This document shows positions 1 through 9,821 of a stretch of 64,000 nt of DNA, piece after piece. Positions within the stretch are counted from its first letter, which is position 1; each line of letters begins with the position of its first letter. The position numbers and the translations under genes were made by a program. Source of the DNA: Channallabes apus (lineage: Eukaryota; Chordata; Actinopteri; Siluriformes; Clariidae); NCBI GenBank assembly GCA_030522415.1, contig CM060112.1, positions 2,126,001-2,190,000 on the forward strand, read 5' to 3'. The notes below the pieces were generated by a model, which did not search any database, was not told where the DNA came from, and saw only the letters and a program-made list of their open reading frames with translations.

Positions 1-1542
1 TGGAGCGGTCACTGCGCTCGACGCAGGCGTGGGAGCGATCACTGCGCTCGTAGACGGCGTGGGAGCGGTCACTGCGCTCGTAGACGGCGTGGGAGCGGTC
101 ACTGCGCTCGTAGACGGCGTGGGAGCGGTCACTGCGCTCGTAGACGGCGTGGGAGCGGTCACTGCGCTCGTAGACGGCGTGGGAGCGGTCACTGCGCTCG
201 TAGACGGCGTGGGAGCGGTCACTGCGCTCGTAGACGGCGTGGGAGCGGTCACTGCGCTCGTAGACGGCGTGGGAGCGGTCACTGCGCTCGTAGACGGCGT
301 GGGAGCGGTCACTGCGCTCGTAGACGGCGTGGGAGCGGTCACTGCGCTCGTAGACGGCGTGGGAGCGTGCAGTGCGCTCAATGACGGCTCCACGACGTTC
401 TCAAAGCCGGGGGGCGGCGGCAGAACAGGTGTGTCGGTCAGCAGCTGCTCACCCGCCGGCTCGCTGTCCTCGAAGCCGAAAGGCGGCAGCAGAACAGATG
501 CGTCGAACAGCGGCTGCTCACACGCTGGCTCGCTGTCCTCAAAGCCGAAAGGCGGCGTCAGAACAGGTGCGTCGGTCAGCGGCTGCTGACACGCTGGTTC
601 GCTGTCCTCGAAACCGGGAGGCGGCGGCAGAACGGGAGCGTCGGTCAGCTGCTGCTGACACGCTGGTTCGCTGTCCTCGAAACCGAAAGGCGGCGGTAAT
701 ACGGGTGCGTCGGACAGCAGCTGTAGACACGCTGGCTCGCTGTCCTCAAAGCCGAAAGGCGGCGGTAATACGGGTGCGTCGGACAGCAGCTGTAGACACG
801 CTGGCTCGCTGTCCTCAAAGCCGAAAGGCGGCAGTAAGACGGGTGCGTCGGACAGCAGCTGTAGACACGCTGGCTCGCTGTCCTCGAAGCTGGAAGGTGG
901 CGGTGCGTCGGGCAGCGGCTGCTGACACGCTAGCTCGCTGCTGAGTGTTTGCACGAGAGGAGAAAGCTCCGAGCCCGCTTCGCGGTCATCCCGGAAGTGG
1001 AGGATCATCTGCTGGAGCTCCTTAACATGCTCCAGCATTTCACTCACCCGTTCCGGCTCCGGAATCCACCACATGAGCTCCTCCTCTCTCTGCTGCTGCT
1101 CTGCCTGGGGTTTTCTTTCCCCCTCGTCACCGCCGTACTTGGGCTTCCTCGCCCTTCTCTTCCGGCCAGTGCGGGGAACCACGTGACCCCGTGCCGCGTC
1201 GCCCCTGAATGGCGTCCGCCGAATGGCGAGCCTGCAGCCCTCCCAGCTTTGTGGTGTCTCTCTCTCTCTCTCCTCGCTGCTCTCTCGCAGGTGCTCCTGC
1301 TCCTCCAGTAATCTGTACTCGCAGCTGCGGTACATCTCCTCCTCGTCCTCTACCAGCCCGATGTTATAGTCCCAGCCGAAGTACTCCTCTTCGCTGTCCC
1401 GCCAGTTCGTCAGCTCGGGCAAGATGGCCACTGCGCCCCCCCCAAAAAACTTCAGGAGGGGATCCTCCGCCATGCCTCTTGGTTGGTCTAGCAATCTGTC
1501 ACGTTTCCCCTTATGTTTGCGTCTGGAGTGGGTGCGAGGCAT
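1..1542 (-). CDS. Gag-like repeat protein of LTR element A (partial, 514 codons without a stop)
   Basis: From the ATG at 1542 the minus strand stays open to base 1. The start matches that of the copy at 16428 (both begin MPRTH, then RRK). Order of parts: a basic N terminus (about residues 1-18, NLS-like); an acidic tryptophan-bearing region (60-120) with MYRSCEYRLLEEQ and SWEGCRLAIRRTP, both conserved in the second copy; a basic patch (about 130-150); a predicted coiled coil (about 175-200); then about eight 23-residue repeats built on FEDSEPAC...SDAPVLPPPFG; then at least twelve 10-residue repeats TPSTSAVTAP. I see no CCHC knuckle or enzyme domain. The place in the element suggests a gag-type protein; that is inference. 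The first 15 codons lie inside the LTR. Confidence 0.65.
   Translation of the reverse strand, partial: MPRTHSRRKHKGKRDRLLDQPRGMAEDPLLKFFGGGAVAILPELTNWRDSEEEYFGWDYNIGLVEDEEEMYRSCEYRLLEEQEHLRESSEERERETPQSWEGCRLAIRRTPFRGDAARGHVVPRTGRKRRARKPKYGGDEGERKPQAEQQQREEELMWWIPEPERVSEMLEHVKELQQMILHFRDDREAGSELSPLVQTLSSELACQQPLPDAPPPSSFEDSEPACLQLLSDAPVLLPPFGFEDSEPACLQLLSDAPVLPPPFGFEDSEPACLQLLSDAPVLPPPFGFEDSEPACQQQLTDAPVLPPPPGFEDSEPACQQPLTDAPVLTPPFGFEDSEPACEQPLFDASVLLPPFGFEDSEPAGEQLLTDTPVLPPPPGFENVVEPSLSALHAPTPSTSAVTAPTPSTSAVTAPTPSTSAVTAPTPSTSAVTAPTPSTSAVTAPTPSTSAVTAPTPSTSAVTAPTPSTSAVTAPTPSTSAVTAPTPSTSAVTAPTPSTSAVIAPTPASSAVTAP
31..360. repeat. 30-bp tandem repeat in the gag-like frame
   Basis: Eleven consecutive 30-bp units occupy 31-360. 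The last ten are identical base for base and the first differs by one base; flanking units at 1-30 and 361-390 have diverged. The length is a multiple of three and codes for TPSTSAVTAP on the minus strand, so changes in copy number keep the frame. Confidence 0.95.
390..935. repeat. 69-bp tandem repeat in the gag-like frame
   Basis: About eight imperfect 69-bp units (for example the GGCTCGCTGTCCTC motif at 458, 527 and every 69 bp on). Each codes for 23 residues on the minus strand, with FEDSEPAC conserved and the linker varying. It resembles the PPPGFEDSAPALQQ stretch in the copy at 16428. Confidence 0.9.
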
Positions 1543-1865
1543 GATCGCAGAGGCGAGCTGACGGTTAACAAAGTCCTTTTATTTTTGAATTCCAAACAAA
1601 ACATAAAACAAAAACACTCCAACACAAACTAAACTTTCTGTAACGGTTGCTAGACGCCTGACTGGAGTCCAGCCAGGCTATTTAAAGAACTAAACATAAA
1701 CCAATAATCAAATTAACTTCCCTCGGTTCAGGTGAGCTTCTACGTCACCTGACCGAGGTGCAAACTGGGAACTGAAGTCCAACTGAACGAAAAACAAAAC
1801 TACAACTCAAAACACAACATAAATATAAATGGCGCTCTGGCGCCATCTAGGGGTTAACCGTTACA
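1497..1865 (-). repeat. 5' LTR of element A with promoter and self-priming signals
   Basis: It is bounded by TGTAAC at 1865 and GTGACA at 1497, 369 bp. A TATA-like box (TTTAAATA) lies at 1679-1686. About 31 bp later, at 1655-1645, the strand reads GTCTAGCAACC, which pairs at 10 of 11 positions with GATTGCTAGAC just inside the LTR (1496-1486). A polyadenylation signal AATAAA lies near 1580, before the gag ATG. Confidence 0.7.
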
Positions 1866-1870
1866 ATTAT

Positions 1871-2369
1871 AATTACTTTTACATAGTATAGTTACTGGAC
1901 TGACATTACCAAAACTAGCTATTTGATTTAGCCTTTCTAAAATCAACCCATATATCATTTATAATCAGAAAACATAAAACATATTATGATCTGTTCAACA
2001 GCCCATCTGTTTTAATTTAGTTTGTATTTTTTATTATTCATAAGACAACCTTTCAGTTTTGTAAATATTTTAGTTATAGTGTGTTAAGTCTTACTTTAGG
2101 TTAAACGTTTTTGAGAATTTGACCATCCAGCTTAGATAAATGTTATGTCATTGATAAAATCTGGATTAAGGATATTTTATTATATATATATTTATTTTTT
2201 AGTTTCCCCCTGAGGGATTGCCACCTTATTGTGGTCTGGAGGTTTGCGTGCCTCAACACAATTCAGCAAATACAATACTGTTACTATACAGTAAGGCCAG
2301 GTAAAAACAGTGCTCGAACATGATGCCCCCCTCCCCCCACCCCGTGTTGTCTGGTCTAGAACGGCGCTG
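1871..2369 (-). mobile_element. hAT-family left portion, copy A (interrupted by LTR element A)
   Basis: Read on the minus strand, this begins with a hAT-type terminus (CAGCGCCGTTCTAGAC at 2369) and continues with sequence also present at 29137-29760 and 52819-53400. The complete copy at 29137-30027 has 8-bp target duplications, which assigns the family. The interior here is cut at 1866 by LTR element A. It contains no coding sequence. Confidence 0.6.
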
Positions 2370-3383
2370 CCTCTGACCGTCTTTTGTCTTGTAAATGAGT
2401 ATTCTCACTCACCTTCCAATCCCCCCAGCGCACACACTCTGTTTGTACTGTAAACTGTACTGTAACTGTGTTTGCTAGGGCACTTGGTTATACACAGTAC
2501 TTTAATGTATGGAACACTTACTTAACTTACTGGTTTGGTTTAAATATCGCTTATTACCTTATTCAACAAAATAAATTCATTATTAACGTATTGAAGTATT
2601 TTAGTTAAGGACAAAAACTGTGCTTGTGTTTAGAACTGCTGAACAGCCGAAAACACACACAGACCCATCCCCCCGCCAAAAACACACACGCACACACAGA
2701 GCAATTAACACCATGTCCTACTCAGGAGTGGAAGGTGAGAAACCTCAATGGAGAATACCAAGTTTGTCGTTGCTCTTTTGGAGTTCTTAAAACCCAAAAC
2801 ATTTATTTATACTGAGAAAAAATTATTATGGGTCACAATCACAAACACAAATACATATAATCAAGTGTTTAACTGGTTTCATTTGTTTCTATGATCAATA
2901 ATAATTATTATTATTTTCAGCCCAACTCTTTGACTATTTAAAACAAAGTTGTGTCCCATTTTTTGCCCATTGAAGTTGTTGGTTCAACTAAACAATTTTT
3001 AAATACCCAAACAATCCCCCAAAATTAAAACACGCAAAACATGACTAACAATTCAATTTATTCTTCCAAAACTAGTCAAAGTTAAAACAGTAATTTATAT
3101 AAAACAGATGAATACATGTTGTCTTTTTGCTTAAAGTTCATTAAACAACCCGGATACACCAGCTGCTTATAAGTCTCTATCTATAGTCCTTTTACATTAA
3201 AATAAAAAATTTTCAAATATCAAAACTATTACATATTTGTTATTAATAATGTTATTACTTAACAGTTTAAGTCTTTGTTTCCCCCAAAGTACTGTATCAG
3301 ACATTTTGCAGTTCTATGTTCAGAATATACAGTAGACCTGATCAAACATCATTCTAAAGCTGTCGGACTGTGACGTCATCGCT
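2370..3383. repeat. 1-kb segment duplicated in inverted orientation at 48225-52818
   Basis: This segment matches, in reverse, 48225-49086 plus 52684-52818. Here it is uninterrupted and so shows the empty site of the LINE that sits in the other copy. A 63-codon open frame at 2624-2815 is kept in both copies with a few changes, but it holds low-complexity CA-derived codons and I do not count it as a gene. Confidence 0.8.
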
Positions 3384-3486
3384 ACCGCAGATCAGTTCAT
3401 CAACTTGTAATATATACATTTTAGGAATATATTAACATGTGCAGACATTTAAGGGTGCGCTGCCCTCTCTTGCCCCTGCGTAGAGC

Positions 3487-3492
<6 letters not shown>
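3384..3492 (+). mobile_element. hAT-family right end, copy A
   Basis: CGCTACCGCAGATCAG to GTAGAGCCTAC matches the right end of the complete hAT at about 29873-30027, lacking an internal stretch. Relative to the left portion at 1871-2369 it points the wrong way, so the locus is rearranged rather than one intact element. Confidence 0.55.
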
Positions 3493-3524
<32 letters not shown>

Positions 3525-3551
3525 TATCTATCTATCTATCTATCTATCTAT
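3489..3551. repeat. Compound microsatellite (CA)16 + (TCTA)7
   Basis: A run of AC dinucleotides at 3489-3520 is followed by TCTA tetranucleotides to 3551, directly after the hAT-like right end. Confidence 0.95.
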
Positions 3552-3785
3552 TATATAAATACACATTTGGAATCTGCATCTACATTTTCTGTTACAAGTA
3601 TAGAATTAGGTTCAGTTGATCAATGGTGTTAGGGTACTTATGTAGTGATAATTAGTTTCAGCCAGATCATTAAAACTAACAATGGACTATGACACTCTTG
3701 AGAGGGGATATGAAGGTGTTATTCATTTATTTATTCTCTACAAGGGTGCGAACAACAGTACAGACCAAACTATAACTCTCTCTTA

Positions 3786-4165
3786 CTACTATAAAAATTC
3801 TAGATATAAACAAACAAAATACAGCTTTTTTTCCTCAGAGGTAAACGGAAAAGTGAAGTTGTTCAGCTGTTCACTGTCACTGCAGCTTCTTCAAAGTCTT
3901 CCCACTCCGTGACCACTGAAATCCGACACGACACCACGTTAGGCTACGTCTTGACTCATTTGTATACCGACAGTGATTGGATGTTTCCCGAGGGCTCAGG
4001 GGAGTGTGTGTGTGTCTGTGTGTGTCTATGTGTGTGTCTATGTGTGTGCGTGCGCGCGGGTACTTGTTCTACTGTTATAAAAACTCTAAATATAAACAAA
4101 CAAAATACAGCTTTTTTTTCAGAGGTAAACGGAAAAGTGAAGATGTTCAGTGTCACTATGCAGAT
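3786..4165 (+). repeat. Short direct duplication
   Basis: About 100 bp at 3786-3890 recur at 4074-4165: a TATAAACAAACAAAATACAG core, then a pyrimidine run, then AGAGGTAAACGGAAAAGTGAAG. The copies are about 290 bp apart, separated by a TGTG-rich stretch. The pyrimidine run with CAG could act as a splice acceptor in both copies, but I see no gene. Confidence 0.7.
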
Positions 4166-4249
4166 GTTACACTCAGTGGAGTTACCGAAATCATTGGTTT
4201 AGTCCTCATTGAGCTTTTGTTCCTCTTATGTGAGCATAAACAGTGAAAC

Positions 4250-6640
4250 ATTCCACAGGTTTATAATACACCGCGGCCAAGTGAACCACGTTCCCGTCGA
4301 ACGAAACGAGGCATAATCGTGGTGTTTGCTTCGCTTATGACACACCATAGTTTATTACCTGCTGTGGTAGATCTGAATATTTATTCAAACACAATAATAA
4401 AGCTTTATATCCTCAGGAGGGCTCAGTACATGGTTTTAGCGATAGTTTCACAGAAGCGAGTTCAGAACTAATCTAACCAAACCAAAAAAAAAAAACATCC
4501 AAAGCTTCAAATAGAATGAACGAACTAATGAAATTGATATATATGTAATTGATATACTGTATACACAGACGTGTGTGTGTCATTTTAATTCAAATGAACA
4601 TTTTAATGCTTTCTGATACTTATCAACTTATCCACATAAACTTATCAACACATACTCTCCGTGCACGCACATACAATCTCTAAAAAAGTAAAATTAATAA
4701 CATACATATACAAATAAACAAAAATATAAACGTCTATGTATATTGAAGTTTATGGTGAACGCAGAGTCGGCTAAGCACATGTGATGACGCGCGCGCCCTC
4801 ACCTCTTGTTACGACTGCCTATTTGGCCAAAAAATAATTGAACGATATGCCTGGTCCTGGAAAGAGACAATAAATATATATATATATTTTTATACATTTA
4901 TTGCATTGTTTGTTGTTTACAGTCAAGCCATCAACATACAATAAAATGTAAACATGAGATCTAAACTAAAAACTGTGCTCCCTGTGCTGGTAATATCATC
5001 TCTTTGTTCTGCTGTCTCCGGCTCCCTCCCTGGTCCTGAACCGTACCATACATACCAGATCAAGAACTTGAAGATGAAGATTATATCACTGGTCTTCTCT
5101 CTGACGGGTTCCTCCCTAGTTTCTGATGATCTCAATTAGTTTGTAGTGTTGCTTGTCCAAGGAAACCAGTAATCTTGCTTGAAGTGGAGCAGATATAATT
5201 CTCAGAAACTCATTACTGATCTCAAAAAAAAAAAAAAAAAGGTAAAAACAAAAATTGGACTGGCTCAAGTTCTTATGTTAGCAAATCTTAATTACAGTGT
5301 GTATAAAGTATAGAAAGCAGTACACTACAAACAGCACTCACTCCAAATTAGCTTGTTCTATGTTTACGTCACTTTCCTATTAATTTTTACATCGTTAACC
5401 AACGGTAATTAAATATAATTATTTTCTTCGGCGCCGCTGACTTACTGTATAAACTCCGGTGTTTTTGAAAATCACCACGTTAGTTAGCTAATGCTAATGC
5501 AGGTAATATAGGTGGTTTTAGCTACAGTAGCAAACACGGACACAAAACTCAATCTACAAAGTAGTTGTTCCTGACATAAATCATGAATTTGCTCATAGAA
5601 GAGATACATTTAACATAGAAATGACATGAGTTTGCTTTCTTACCTGGTTTAAAGGAGTTTTCTTTGAGAATCTCCACCCGCATGTGATTCAGTCCGTGAA
5701 AATGCTGCGTCATGAGGTCATGAGACACGGTTTGAAGCAGAAATGTCCTTTGTGAATGGATTAGATTTAAGTTTAATCAGGGGCTTTAACTAACAGTAAC
5801 TGAAATACAGGTTCTGATATCCTTCCTTACTTGTTTCAACGTCATGCTCCGGTTTGAGGCGGAAATAAAATCATAAGTAGTATAATAATAATAATAAGAA
5901 TAATAAGACAGTATAATAATAATAAATGATTATTTATTAAAACTTCAGACGACAACAATTAGTGCCACGAGGTTATTTGCAACACTATATGTTCTACAAA
6001 ATAGAGGACTACACACCCTACAGCGCAATACCCCAGAAATGTGGCTTTAGAAGAGGAAAGGTAGGATTAAGAAGTGAGCAAGCGATGAATTAGTATTATA
6101 GGTACCAAGCAGATACAGTAACAATAATGGGTGCCCTACCTTATGCAGTCTCCACTGATGGCTAATAAACATTGATACAAGTAGGCTATGGTTAAAGTGG
6201 TGCACTTATAAAGTCTGAAATTTTTTTTTTCCCTTCTCAACGCATTATGCATTTATTCACCAATAATGGCTACTTTTTAATTTGGTCAAGTCTCCAAGTC
6301 GAAGGTGCCCAGCAGCAGATTCCGTATCATGGCAGTAGCAGAGGTGGCAAGGCGGGCTGCTCTCCACGCTTCTGCCTGGCAAAACACCCCAGAGCCCTTT
6401 ATAACTTCAATCTGAAAAATTATTTCACATCACAATATTAATTTATTGGTAACTTTTAGAAACTTTTCATGTTTCATACTGATTCTCATGTTTAGCTTCC
6501 CAATAGTTATAGGATTTTATGTATAAATGCAGATTAATGATAAAGATACATGCAGGGTAAAACTGCAACAGGAACAGTACAAAATAAAAACTGAAAAAAG
6601 ACGGACATTCAGAGTAAAACAGTGCAAGATAAAAAAAAAA
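4250..6640. other. AT-rich intergenic stretch without a supportable gene
   Basis: It contains poly-A runs and an AATA-rich stretch (5880-5930). A 61-codon frame at 4954-5139 begins with a hydrophobic, signal-peptide-like stretch but has no family resemblance. On the minus strand, CCAG followed by GTAAGA (near 5640) and ACAA followed by GTAAGG (near 5830) look like splice donors; no exon chain can be built from them. Confidence 0.5.
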
Positions 6641-6654
6641 CTGTACAAAACATA

Positions 6655-8274
6655 CAGTGGTGTGAAAAACTATTTGCCCCCCTCCTGATTTCTTATTCTT
6701 TTGCATGTTTGTCACACAAAATGTTTCTGATCATCAAACACATTTAACTATTAGTCAAAGATAACACAAGTAAACACAAAATGCAGTTTTTAAATGAGGG
6801 GTTTTATTATTAAGGGAGAAAAAAAATCCAAACCTACATGGCCCTGTGTGAAAAAGTAATTGCCCCCTGAACCTAATAACTGGTTGGGCCACCGTTAGCA
6901 GCAATAACTGCAATCAAGCGTTTGCAATAACTTGCAACGAGTCTTTTACAGCGCTCTGGAGGAATTTTGGCCCACTCATCTTTGCAGAATTGTTGTAATT
7001 CAGCTTTATTTGAGGGTTTTCTAGCATGAACTGCCTTTTTAAGGTCATGCCACAACATCTCAATAGGATTCAGGTCAGGACTTTGACTAGGCCACTCCAA
7101 AGTGTTCATTTTGTTTTTCTTCAGCCATTCAGAGGTGGATTTGCTGGTGTGTTTTGGGTCATTGTCCTGCTGCAGCACCCAAGATCGCTTCAGCTTGAGT
7201 TGACGAACAGATGGCCGGACATTCTCCTTCAGGATTTTTTGGTAGACAGTAGAATTCATGGTTCCATCTATCACAGCAAGCCTTCCAGGTCCTGAAGCAG
7301 CAAAACAACCCCAGACCATCACACTACCACCACCATATTTTACTGTTGCTATGATGTTCTTTTTCTGAAATGCTGTGTTACTTTTACGCCAGATGTAACG
7401 GGACATGCACCTTCCAAAAAGTTCAACTTTTGTCTCGTCGGTCCACAAGGTATTTTCCCAAAAGTCTTGGCAATCATTGAGATGTTTTTTAGCAAAATTG
7501 AGACAAGCCTTAATGTTCTTTTTGCTTAAAAGTGATTTGCGCCTTGGAAATCTGCCATGCAGGCCGTTTTTGCCCAGTCTCTTTCTTATGGTGGAGTCGT
7601 GAACACTGACCTTAATTGAGGCAAGTGAGGCCTGCAGTTCTTTAGATGTTGTCCTGGGGTCTTTTGTGGCCTCTCGGATGAGTTGTCTCTGCGATCTTGG
7701 GGTAATTTCGGTCGGCCGGCCACTCCTGGGAAGGTTCACCACTGTTCCATGTTTTTGCCATTTGTGGATAATGGCTCTCACTGTGGTTCGCTGGAGTCCC
7801 AAAGCTTTAGAAATGGCTTTATAACCTTTACCAGACTGATAGATCTCAGTTACTTTTGTTCTCATTTGTTCCTGAATTTCTTTGGATCTTGGCATGATGT
7901 CTAGCTTTTGAGGTGCTTTTGGTCTACTTCTCTGTGTCAGGTAGCTCCTATTTAAGTGATTTCTTGATTGAAACAGGTGTGGCAGTAATCAGGCCTGGGG
8001 GTGACTACAGAAATTGAACTCAGTTGTGATAAACCACAGTTAAGTTATTTTTTAACAAGGGGGGCAATCACTTTTTCACACAGGGCCATGTAGATTTGGA
8101 GTTTTTTTTCTCCCTTAATAACGTAAACCTTCATTTAAAAACTGCATTTTCTGTTCAATTATGTTATCTTTGACTAATAGTTAATGGTTTTTGATGATCA
8201 GAAACATTTAAGTGTGACAAACATGCAAAAGAATAAGAAATCAGGAAGGGGGCAAATAGTTTTTCACACCACTG
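6655..8274 (-). mobile_element. Complete Tc1-like DNA transposon
   Basis: The 1620-bp element is flanked by TA on both sides (6653-6654 and 8275-8276). Its terminal inverted repeats are about 215 bp (6655-6869 and 8058-8274), starting CAGTGGTGTGAAAAAC. Each repeat holds two related motifs, an outer GTGTGAAAAACTATTTGCC and an inner GTGTGAAAAAGTAATTGCC (or GTGATTGCC), the IR/DR layout seen in Sleeping Beauty-type elements. By eye the arms differ only by scattered changes. It landed at the tail of a piggyBac remnant. Confidence 0.95.
6873..7895 (-). CDS. Tc1/mariner-family transposase, intact
   Basis: This 340-residue protein has the full family length and no stops or frameshifts. Residues 1-115 form the paired-like DNA-binding region: a first helix-turn-helix over the opening 50 residues, then SGRPTEIT with the GRP motif near 58-66, then a second helix-turn-helix. 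The catalytic domain shows D153 (WTDETKVELFG), D244 (QQDNDPKHT) and E279 (DLNPIEMLW); 34 residues separate D244 from E279, the DD34E pattern of Tc1. The glycine-rich box KYGGGSVMVWGC is at 187-198. The protein would bind the inner and outer motifs in the terminal repeats and cut and paste the element at TA. Both ends and all three catalytic residues are kept, so activity is possible but not shown. Confidence 0.95.
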   Translation of the reverse strand: MPRSKEIQEQMRTKVTEIYQSGKGYKAISKALGLQRTTVRAIIHKWQKHGTVVNLPRSGRPTEITPRSQRQLIREATKDPRTTSKELQASLASIKVSVHDSTIRKRLGKNGLHGRFPRRKSLLSKKNIKACLNFAKKHLNDCQDFWENTLWTDETKVELFGRCMSRYIWRKSNTAFQKKNIIATVKYGGGSVMVWGCFAASGPGRLAVIDGTMNSTVYQKILKENVRPSVRQLKLKRSWVLQQDNDPKHTSKSTSEWLKKNKMNTLEWPSQSPDLNPIEMLWHDLKKAVHARKPSNKAELQQFCKDEWAKIPPERCKRLVASYCKRLIAVIAANGGPTSY

Positions 8275-8276
8275 TA

Positions 8277-8625
8277 TATGCAGGGTAAGCATTGGTGGGA
8301 GCAATGTCCAAGCAGTGTAGAGAAATATTTCTGTACGACTTCATTGTTTTGTGCTGTGTAGTATAGTATTGTAATAGCTGATCAGAGGGATCAACTCCCC
8401 ATGTGCTGGTTGTACGCAGTCACAGGAAATGTCTTTGTAGTCCATGTACCTTGTAATTTCACCCTCATCTTCACCGCGTCTACTGTATAAGCAGAATGGA
8501 TGGTACAACATGTAGATACTTCTCGTGTGTCCATCCACTTCACAAATACAAGAGGTCCATCTGAACGGAGCTTGCGTGTCCTGATGTGAGGGGCTGGTGA
8601 AGGCAAGGGTGATGCAGACACATTC
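8277..8625 (-). pseudogene. piggyBac-like transposase fragment
   Basis: On the minus strand, 8625-8391 codes for LVFVKWMDTREVS...CTIH and then YNQHMG. After a one-base frame change near 8391 the strand reads GVDPSDQLLQYY and, closer to the Tc1 element, LDIAPTNAY. These follow the order of conserved blocks near the C-terminal half of piggyBac transposases (W-D-R-V...ST-H, YN-HMGGVD-SD, LD-A-NAY). The rest of the catalytic domain and the C-terminal cysteine region are not visible. The frameshift and truncation make it a relic. The fragment starts right after a good splice acceptor (TTTTTAG before 8625), which suggests an exon; see the possible upstream exon at 9493-9821. Confidence 0.7.
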
Positions 8626-8639
8626 CTAAAAACAAATAA

Positions 8640-9485
8640 ATAAAAAAATGTTAGCCTATACTGTTCAGAGTAAATGGATGTGCAATTAATATGGATGCAT
8701 AATATATAAAGAGATGACCAAAAAATTTATCCACACTTCAACATGAAAAATATACACCTCTCTTCTGTAGGTCACATGACAGCATCAATGATGGTGATAA
8801 ATAATACTACACACTGCAGCCAGAATTCAATTTGAGTTTTAAAAAAGGCCATAGATAACAATTGTGAAAGTGTGTATACATTTTTGTGCCCCTCTGTATT
8901 TTTGATGGGCAATAGGCTGGGCAAATATCTGTTGATGGACAACAGACCATGTAGTGGATCTCAAACATTTACAACTGAGACATTAGCAAACACCATCCAT
9001 TGGACATTACACACATATTGAACACATTCTAAACAATTACATCTTATCAGGCATTTGTAAATACATGCTAAACAAAAGGGATTATATACATTTACACCAA
9101 AGAAATATTCATAAGCATCACTTAGCTACATAAGGCAGTATTTTAGCCACCTGGAACTAGCTTGATTGTGCTAAATAACATTACTGATAGCAGTGTTATA
9201 AGCTAACCAAAATGGAGCCAAATACACATTAGCAACTATAATCTAAAGCTATCCAAAACAAGGTGAATATAAACATCTGTAAACTCCATAAGGCATTAGC
9301 TTAGCCACCGGGAAATATCATGTTTGTGCTACATGAGGCAGCATGTTAGCATGATTTACCTGAACTATATAAATGGCATTGAAAGCCAATGTGTCACACA
9401 AGCTGACAAGAGCTAGCTGTAGTGAGGAAAATATTTACTAATATTAGTTTAATATTATCAGAATAAGAGTTATATAAGACTTAAT
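8640..9485. other. AT-rich sequence, possible intron
   Basis: No coding signal. If the splice sites at 9492 (donor) and 8626 (acceptor) on the minus strand are real, this is one intron. It holds loosely repeated motifs such as ACATAAGGCAGTATTTTAGCCAC and CATGAGGCAGCATGTTAGC. Confidence 0.35.
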
Positions 9486-9492
9486 AACTTAC

Positions 9493-9821
9493 CCAGTGTA
9501 GCATGGGTCTATTCTCTGTTCAAAATGCTCCCGTTCGGCGTCGGAGTCACACAGTCTTCTTCTGAGGTAAATGTAAACTCCTCCCACTTTCCAGGAGTTT
9601 CCTCGGATGTGTAAGCACGTGCCATCTTCTAAAACGTGCATAAAACTCACTGAATCTGAGTGTTCAAACCTGTCTCTGTGTGTGTGTGTGTGCTGATCAG
9701 TCCGGTGTCCGGGGGCGTGGCCTAGTATGTAAATTACCCGGACTGATTTCCGTGTGATTGGCGTGTGGGCGTGGGACAGAAATAAGTGCGACAGAAATTC
9801 TGTGCCTCTCCTTGGTTTCAT
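9493..9821 (-). other. Possible upstream exon ending in a consensus splice donor
   Basis: A minus-strand frame of about 109 codons ends at ACACTGG followed by GTAAGT. Joined to the acceptor before 8625, the reading phase (two bases left over, one supplied) continues exactly into the piggyBac-like frame. The region around it has GC-box-like motifs (GGGCGTGG twice between 9700 and 9780). The protein is not one I recognise and includes a CA-repeat-derived histidine/threonine run, so the coding call is weak. Confidence 0.3.

Larger units (their letters stand above)
1..1865 (-). mobile_element. LTR retroelement, family 1 copy A (3' part beyond the window)
   Basis: The element reads leftward. It has a 5' LTR (1497-1865, TGTAAC...GTGACA) and then a single open frame running off the left edge. 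The neighbouring host sequence continues unbroken in a related copy near 53385, where the target is intact; the bases at 1866-1870 (attat) are therefore the likely 5-bp target duplication. A second member lies at 16135-17833 (+) and shares the LTR, the start of the frame and several protein motifs. No protease, reverse transcriptase or integrase is visible, so the copy looks non-autonomous, though the missing 3' part could change that. The 11 bases after the LTR (1486-1496) are complementary to the predicted RNA start and do not look like a tRNA 3' end. Confidence 0.8.

Noticed and set aside
31..360. CRISPR-like array
   Set aside because: Units are directly contiguous with no spacers, and the sequence is eukaryotic.
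29..944. Long plus-strand open frames across the tandem repeats
   Set aside because: The 30- and 69-bp units have lengths divisible by three, so several frames stay open. The minus frame has the conserved start and matches the second element copy; the plus frames do not.
2624..2815. 63-codon frame kept at 2624 and 48965 (-)
   Set aside because: Similarity comes from the duplicated 1-kb segment, and the frame is largely CA-repeat codons. Two copies cannot show selection.
4954..5139. Short secreted peptide gene
   Set aside because: A hydrophobic start alone is weak; no splice context, promoter or family resemblance.
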